From: Platerodrilus igneus
Taxonomy: Eukaryota > Arthropoda > Insecta > Coleoptera > Lycidae
DNA length: 64,000 bases
Assembly: GCA_036346225.1 (NCBI GenBank)
Contig: JARFIW010000139.1
Location: forward strand, 6,138,001 to 6,202,000
Direction of reading: 5' to 3'
The notes under the pieces were generated by a model. The model did no database searches. It was not told where the DNA came from and saw only the letters and a list, made by a program, of their open reading frames with translations. Below are positions 58,255 to 64,000 of the stretch, piece by piece. Position 1 is the stretch's first letter. Every line of letters starts with the position of its first letter. Position numbers and translations under genes: made by a program.

Positions 58255-58255
<1 letters not shown>

Positions 58256-58308
<53 letters not shown>
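58256..58308. repeat. (TA)n tract, right edge of the block splitting LINE-C copy 2
   Basis: Pure TA, then TTCAAAGAAGATCTCGG, the continuation of LINE-C exactly where copy 1 has it (42189). Confidence 0.9.
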
Positions 58309-58312
<4 letters not shown>

Positions 58313-59791
58313 AGAAGATCTCGGAGGTATGTACACAGCACCAACTGGAAGCGTTTCGGAAAAGCAATTAATTTTAACAAACACCTGTTCAATATTAGAC
58401 ATTGAAACAGTTACTTTTTGACTATGAAACCTGGCATCAACCGCCACCAAAACACTACCTTCCCTATTAAAAACACTAGATTCAGGACTACGATCCGTTC
58501 TATATATATTATAATTATCAAGTCTGAGCTCACTAGTAAGTATATTATTGTGCAGCCAAGTCTCAGTCAAAACAATTATGTCGTACCTTACACTAGATGA
58601 GTTAATAGCTAACATCAACTGTCTTAACTTTGTACAAACACCCCAAACATTTTGGTAGTACAACGTTAGTTTTTTGGATTAGTATGTGTGGTAACATTTA
58701 CAATTGTTGGAACCCCATTTATGTATCTGATAGACTTATTTCCACCGTTTCGTTTAATTTCATTAAGTTCAGTTTTGATTTTGCGAAAGTGTTCTTTTTG
58801 CATAGGGGTTTGATCCATGCTAATGCCATAAATGTTATCAGAAAGCTTATTCCTATTTCTCAAAGCTACCTTAACCAGATCAGCATCCTTCAAAACTAGT
58901 TTAATGGGTCTAGGTTTATCACAATCAATTTTACGACCCACTCGTATCATCTTTAAAATATCGGACTGCTTGATTCCCAACTTCAGAATCATCTTAGAAA
59001 TTAATTGTGTATCATCAGCCACCTTATCCTCCAATTTTGCCCTATGAAATTCTTCCACATTATACACCATCAGATTTCTTTCACGTACTCTTCTCTCATG
59101 CACCTCATGATAAACTGTTTCAGCATTAACAGAACCAACTTTTTCATGAAGTTCTTTCACTTCCTTCTTTAATGCCATCAATTCCTGCTGCAGGACAGAG
59201 AACTTATTCAAAATATTTGGAACCTGTTTAAAGGACTCTCTACAGACTTCACAAAAGTATATAACCAGTCTCTTCTGCAAACGAACAGCTCGAAGTTCTG
59301 CACTAGATAAACCAGTATATTTTTAATGTGCAACTGACTGACAACAATCACAAATTACTAATTTCTCTTCATCACCAACTTCTGACCTGCACTTCACACA
59401 AGAGTTTTGAAACATATTAAACTAAATAAACTAAATTTTCCTTATTCAAAGATTTAAAATTAAACAATTGATTCAGTTGATACACAATTTAACACAAAAT
59501 TTATAATCCAGACCTGTATTTATTGTTTATGTTTGTTGTCATATAGATAACACAAAACCAGACTGCAAGATAATTAGCACATGAAGCAAAGTTCATTTGC
59601 ATAAAAGTATTTCTTAATTTTTCAGCACTTTTAGGTAATTTTACATTACAACCCTCCTTAATTAGTTTTAAAAGTTGTCCACTTAAATTCTTCACACTTT
59701 TTTATACTACTAAACACTATTTCAATTTATTATTTTAAGTTATTCCATCAAATTTTTAATTTATTTACAGAGCACATTGCAACACATGCAT
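58309..59791 (-). mobile_element. LINE-C copy 2, 5' segment (ORF1 and start of ORF2)
   Basis: ORF2 start: [20 protein letters not shown] at 58600-58663, [18 protein letters not shown], ending in the TA tract after [12 protein letters not shown]1 at 58666-59280 begins at [12 protein letters not shown]; the upstream zinc-finger part is present but frame-broken near 59320 (a TAA where copy 1 reads the HEKC region). The 5' end at ACACATGCAT matches copy 1. Confidence 0.88.
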
Positions 59792-60214
59792 GATAAACAA
59801 CTTATTTACCACTTATCAAATTCTAAATAAGCAGGGACATACAGTAGCAGTTGTAGCTACAATAGAAGGCATACACGTCTCTTAGACCCAATTGCACAGG
59901 TCTTCCTTAAAATGCTTCCTTAGCTAAGTGACACCTAAATTTAAGTACCGCTTATTTTTAGTTTGCATTGCCACACATCATATTTAAGGAAATCTTAGTT
60001 AAGCAATACCTAAAATAGAAAATACTGGGCAACAACGCATATTTCAAGAAAGTTTTGCTTTTTTTGTATAACCCAATCTGATAAAATCAGTTGTTACTTG
60101 TCAAAAAAATTAATTATTCTGACACGAAAGCACTTTGTTTTATGTTATTCTGGTTTCTAATTATTATACAAGTTATTGTTTGTAATATCTTCATCTGAGG
60201 AATTTTTGCGAAAA

Positions 60215-61300
60215 CGAAGCTGCGGAGCGAATTACAGTACCCAAGAAAGAAGCGTTTTACTAAATGTTATTTCAGAGTGTAAGCTTGTATTGGAAAATTA
60301 AAAAACAGATGCGATTACTTAGAGAGAAAAAATGAAGCATGGAATTTGTTACATCAGCATTTAATGCACAAAGTCCAGGTTTTGTGAAGCGAGATAGAAA
60401 ACCTTTACAGAAATATTACGATAATCTTAAGAAGGATGCACGAAAATCTAATGCTTCTGAACGAATTGAGATGATGAAGACAAGAGGGGTCCTAAGGTTG
60501 TCCCTGTTGAAACGCCCGACAAGGATCTTCTCTTGGACATAATAAACACAAAAACTGTGACTGGTTTGGAAAATCCGTATGATTCTGACGGAAATGTTAT
60601 ACTAGTACTGGAGGATGAAGAACAGAATTTGGAAACATATAATGTAAGTTATTAATTTATTAATAATCTAAACTTTCAAGGGAATTTTACTATGACTAAT
60701 ATATCGACAGCCCCATCAAACAAGGACGTAATTCACTTTTACTAACTTCTCAGGACGACGTATAATGTAAAATCTTTTACATGTAGTTGTATTACAATTA
60801 GCATTTGATTTATTAATATTTATTTACATCATTTATAGACCTCATACACATACGTCGTTTACACCATTGGTGTGTCTCCCTCCTGGCTTCAACAACATGT
60901 AATAGTCGAACGTCCTTGGAGGCATGGATATGTACTACTTTTTGTTCTTACAGTGATATATTTGTTTTGATACTGCATACATTGAATATTGGAAAATAAA
61001 ATTGTTATTGATATTTCTTTTTTACAGGTGGCCAGTTCTAGTGTGGCACCACAATTGGACTGGGGAGATTACAAGGCGAACCATCTCAAAACACCAGTTT
61101 CCAAAGAATTATCCCAACCAAAAGACTGGTCCTCAAGGAGATGTCCAATAGCCACGTCGTTAACGTCGTCTAACATTACTGAAAATTACTTACAGATTGC
61201 ACGCATTAAACAGGAAAGGCAAAAACCATTTAGAGAGTGATATGGCAGAAAGGGTGTTTAAAGACAAGGAAAATGTCATTAAATTAGAGGTATTAAATTG
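60215..61300 (+). pseudogene. Harbinger-associated Myb/SANT-like DNA-binding protein
   Basis: Two exons: up to 60643 (donor AAT|GTAAGT) and from 61028 (acceptor TTTTTACAG). Exon 1 has KKRSVLLNVISECKLVLEN, TDAI and REKNEAWNLL, then in the next frame FVTSAFNAQSPGF, LQKYYDNLKKDARK and ERIEMMKTRG (60339-60490). After a further shift at the GGGG near 60485 come VETPDKDLLLDIINTKTVTG and PYDSDGN. Splicing gives ETYN-VASSSVAPQLDWGDY and, near the end, ENYLQIARIKQERQKP. The pattern W..I...FN......R....LK..YDNLKK..RK is the Myb/SANT-like domain of the Harbinger accessory protein, which helps nuclear import of the transposase and binding to the transposon ends. Two frameshifts, so probably non-functional. 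Confidence 0.7.
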
Positions 61301-61569
61301 TAAAAAAAATCATTACTTTTAGATGTAAAGTTGAAAGAGTTAGAAATTTAAAAAATGAAATTAGAACTAAGTAGATATAATTTGTAATTTTCTTTGTATG
61401 TTTATTATGTATTAATTGTATTTTGTTGCTATACATTAAACCTTGATATTTAACTTGATAAACTAATTAACAATTTAGAACTTAATAATAATTGATAATT
61501 AACTAACATTAAAAGTAACACAAAGAACTACAAATTTGCAAAATATTGATTAACCAACATATTCCTTAG

Positions 61570-62836
61570 TTAAAAATTGCCTTGAGCTCTATCATGGTTG
61601 TGAATATCTGCTTCTAAAAGTAATCGCTCAAATTCGTAAGCATTTACTTCATCAGGTAATGGTGGAACTTCCTCACCCATGTTTTGGCAAATGTTATGCA
61701 AAACAGCTGTAGCAATGATAACAGGCATTATGTTATCTAGTTTTAAACGACATCCGTAAGCCATAACAGGAAATTTGCGTTTCCTAATGCCAATACGCTT
61801 TTCCACAATGCGTCTGGTTCTTATATGGGTTTTGTTATAACATTGCTCAGCTCTCGTAGATGGGTTCAATATTGATGTTAACAAATATGATCTGCTATTG
61901 TATGCACTGTTGTCTAAAGAGGTTTTTGAATGAAAACTTAATTTTACAAATATCCAATGGGTGCTATTATAGTACGTGGTGTACACAAATAATACTTGTT
62001 CTATATGGTCTACCGCTACGTTGTGATCTATTTATAAAGGAGATTTTAATCCAATTTACCTAAAAGTGTAGCGTTATTCCAATTTCTTTGTTCTAGGGAT
62101 GCTCGTAATGCTCTGCTGTTAAAAATAGTGGTATCAGGAGCCGATCCAGGCCAACAAGCTACAATATCAGTAATATTCATAGATGTGTCTGACACAACTT
62201 GTACATTTATAGAAAAATATCCCTTTCTGTTTCTAAATATTTCAGCATCACTACCCCCTATTTTGTTGAAAGTATTTCATTTAAAAGTTCATACACAGGG
62301 ATAACGTACCTGGAGATTGTATACGCATATGGGTGCCATCTATCGCACCAATAACACGAGGAAATGATGCAGTTCTAAAACATGGTTGCTGACACAATAA
62401 CATTTCCTCATGTGTTGCTGGTAACTTAATGTAGTTTGGACGTAACAGAACGAGTGCTCTTGATACTCTATGAATAATGCAACAAGCAGTGGAAATGTGA
62501 GCTCCTGCAAAGTCTGCTACCAATTGAAGGCTGTTAGAAACTGTTTCATAGGTGATACACTGTTGTTTCTAAAATAGAGATTAAAGATTAATTATTATAA
62601 TATATATTAATAAATTTTGTTAGTTACCCATCATATGCAAATTCTAGTTGACCCTCAAATAAAGGAAAAATATGTAAAGCAGTTTCCTTGGCGATTCGAA
62701 ATCTTTTAAAAAACTTCAATTGAGTCAAGTTGTCAAAATAATCTGCTCTAGGCAATATTGTGCCTGGTATTCCAAATTCAATCAACTCAACTACCTCCAC
62801 ATCATCGTCATTTAAATCAAAGTCAAAATAATTCAT
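61570..62836 (-). pseudogene. HARBI1-like PIF/Harbinger transposase
   Basis: Exon 1 62836-62628 begins MNYFDFDLNDDDVEVVELIE and includes FFKRFRIAKETALHIFPLFE. Donor GTAACT; intron to 62569; exon 2 starts NNSVSPMKQFLTA. About 20 nt are missing before LVADFAGAHISTACCIIHRV. FPRVIGAIDGTHMRIQSPG (62290-62370) carries the first catalytic aspartate. Broken frames at 62050-62280 read EIFRNRKGYFSINVQVVSD and DIVACWPGSAPDTTIFNSRA, which include the second acidic region. The C-terminus at 61570-61800 has ERRIGIRKRKFPVM-like sequence, then VIIATAVLHNICQNMGEEV with the third conserved block. Frameshifts near 62280 and 61950; inactive but well recognisable. Usual length is about 350 residues, which the region fits. 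Confidence 0.82.
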
Positions 62837-62837
62837 T

Positions 62838-62838
62838 G

Positions 62839-62894
<56 letters not shown>
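62838..62894. repeat. (TA)n tract at the right edge of the Harbinger element
   Basis: Pure TA for about 57 bp, starting three codons upstream of the transposase ATG. Confidence 0.9.
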
Positions 62895-62898
<4 letters not shown>

Positions 62899-63105
62899 TA
62901 TTGTGTGGCGAGCTCTCTAAAACGTGCCCCAACGTTGGGAAGCCATAATATTGTGCCATAATACTCGCGGCGCTGACCTAACCTATCAATTTTTTCTTTT
63001 ATCTAACCTAAGTCCACACAAGTCCAACTAACCTAACCTATCTCCAAACAACACTAGCTAACCTAACTCCTGACAAGTCCATATCCAACCTAGGTAGAAG
63101 CCAAC
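62895..63105. other. CCTAA-rich spacer
   Basis: Scattered CTAACCTAA motifs (62978, 63012, 63030, 63059, 63085) in a region also holding CCCCAACGTTGGG at 62929, a short palindrome. No gene. Confidence 0.5.
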
Positions 63106-63169
63106 TTCACCCTATGAAGCAATTTCACCCTATGAGGCAATTTCACCCTATGAAGCAATTTCACCCTAA
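63106..63169. repeat. 18-bp minisatellite, about 3.6 units
   Basis: TTCACCCTATGAAGCAAT repeated at 63106, 63124 (one A-to-G change), 63142 and partially at 63160. Confidence 0.85.
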
Positions 63170-63179
63170 TCTAACATCA

Positions 63180-63895
63180 TCATCATCATTAGGTCTTCAG
63201 TCCTAGAACTGGTTAGACGCGTACCATCATTGTTCCCTATTCTGAGCTAACCTACAGATTTCCCTGAAATATGCACAGTTTGCATCTATAACTGTCTGAT
63301 CTAGGTCTACATCTACCTCTTTTTTCCTATCTCTGCTTGTAATATATCACATACTATTCTCCAAAAATGCCTTAGAACGTATTCCGCCCTACTATTTCTC
63401 TCTTTCCCCAGATATCCTTGTTCCCCTACTATTTCTGTAACTTATTTGTTATTATCTTTGTCTGTCCATGCTATCGTCCTCATACATCTGAAGCACATCA
63501 TTTCAAAAAGCTGCTACCGTTTTTCTGCCTGCGTTTCAGACTTCCCGTATTTCATAGGCATACTGTGGCATACTGTGCTGCTCATAGGCGATGTTCCTTC
63601 TTGTTAGATGCAGTTCGATCACTTTCTATTGTTTTACAGTTATATTCCCTATTTCTCCGACCTTCAATGGTTGTGAAGGGAGGTAAGCAGTCTGTGGCAG
63701 CCAAGTTCCCCCAACACTTAACCATTTGGCGATTTAATATATTTTCCAATTTACCTTTTTGCACAGTCAACATTAGTTGCAGGTATTTCGCAGCCATTAG
63801 GTTTTCCGTCTCAAAACTGGTTGGACACGTACCTGCACTTATTTATATTCTGAGCTAGCCTACATAGTTCCCTGAAATTCTCACACAGCATGTGT
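63180..63895 (-). repeat. LINE-A tails, tandem pair, with the SINE empty site
   Basis: The same order of blocks as 16.73-17.85 kb: ATGAT-type tail at 63180, GAGCTAACCTACAG at 63243, C-terminal coding debris, GTTCCTTCTTGTTAGATGCAG at 63593, GGTTGTGAAGGGAG once at 63669, the second tail at 63806 and TTCTGAGCTAGCCTACATAG at 63848. No SINE and no (TA)n are present here. Confidence 0.7.
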
Positions 63896-63899
63896 ATTC

Positions 63900-64000
63900 A
63901 GGTTAATCTTCTTTGGGAATTAAACCACTCATAGTTTTTAAAATCAACTTTATTTACGTTTCGATCCATGACCTAGGATCGTTGTCAAAATAATAATAAA
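63900..64000 (-). mobile_element. Penelope-like terminus, runs off the window
   Basis: On the minus strand TTGACAACGATCC, a loop, GGATCG and then GAAACGT (63957-63985) form a 6-bp stem followed by the GAAAC motif, as in Penelope terminal repeats and their hammerhead motifs. The rest of the element, if present, is beyond 64000. Confidence 0.4.

Larger units (their letters stand above)
59885..62837. mobile_element. PIF/Harbinger transposon with convergent Myb/SANT and transposase genes
   Basis: The two ORFs expected of PIF/Harbinger are present, pointing at each other: Myb/SANT-like on + (60215-61300) and HARBI1-like transposase on - (61570-62836). The left end GACCCAATTGCACAGG at 59885 is preceded by TTA (59882-59884), the TTA-type target duplication of this superfamily. 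No matching right inverted repeat is seen; the transposase start codon lies almost against the (TA)n at 62838, so the right end appears to be lost. Confidence 0.78.

Noticed and set aside
62960..63100. Telomeric repeat tract (CCTAA)n
   Set aside because: The CCTAA units are isolated and never in runs of more than two; it is interstitial spacer, not telomere.

Overview
This looks like a stretch of an AT-rich animal nuclear genome, most likely an insect. Introns have GT/AG borders, there are no bacterial operons, and the repeats are typical of insects: PIF/Harbinger, piggyBac, pogo, mariner, several hAT types, Penelope, R1-like and jockey/CR1-like LINEs, a tRNA-derived SINE and short CCTAA motifs. 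I cannot name the species from sequence alone.

The one convincing host gene is a polypeptide N-acetylgalactosaminyltransferase (pgant/GALNT family) on the + strand. Four exons lie in 27776-29789 and the last exon is at 47201-47341, joining in phase to 609 residues. It is a type II Golgi enzyme with the DxH and WGGEN motifs and a C-terminal ricin-type lectin domain. The final 17.4 kb intron separates that lectin domain from its last repeat. The intron is filled by two tandem Penelope elements with an inverted third piece, a GC-rich LTR-like block, and a hAT element that was hit by a LINE and by an LTR.

Layout: 0-2 kb hAT (DUF4371) remnant; 2.2-3.1 kb LINE-A tail; 3.2-4.0 kb mariner; 4.9-6.3 kb remnant of an unnamed insect repeat protein; 7.2-7.5 kb second hAT N-terminus; 10.1-11.6 kb ZBED/Buster-type hAT with a small palindrome; 12.2-15.1 kb LINE-B with an intact 751-codon RT frame; 15.2-16.6 kb R1-like LINE; 16.7-18.7 kb chain of LINE-A tails carrying a SINE; 21.2-21.7 kb piggyBac; 25.1-26.4 kb pogo; 27.8-47.3 kb GALNT; 48.8-59.8 kb second LINE-C copy split by 6.6 kb of foreign DNA; 59.9-62.8 kb two-gene Harbinger; 63.1-64 kb minisatellite, more LINE-A tails and a Penelope-like terminus.

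The window is best read as nested insertions. Several can be proved internally because the window also holds the empty or uninterrupted version: the SINE at 17.3 kb has an empty site at 63.67 kb, LINE-C copy 2 is split relative to copy 1, and an LTR with a 4-bp target duplication interrupts the hAT transposase at 45.2-45.7 kb. (TA)n tracts repeatedly mark element edges. I did not find a coherent new multi-gene system; the most unusual items are the TA-tract junctions, the Penelope tandem with hammerhead-like motifs, and the large non-coding block inside LINE-C.
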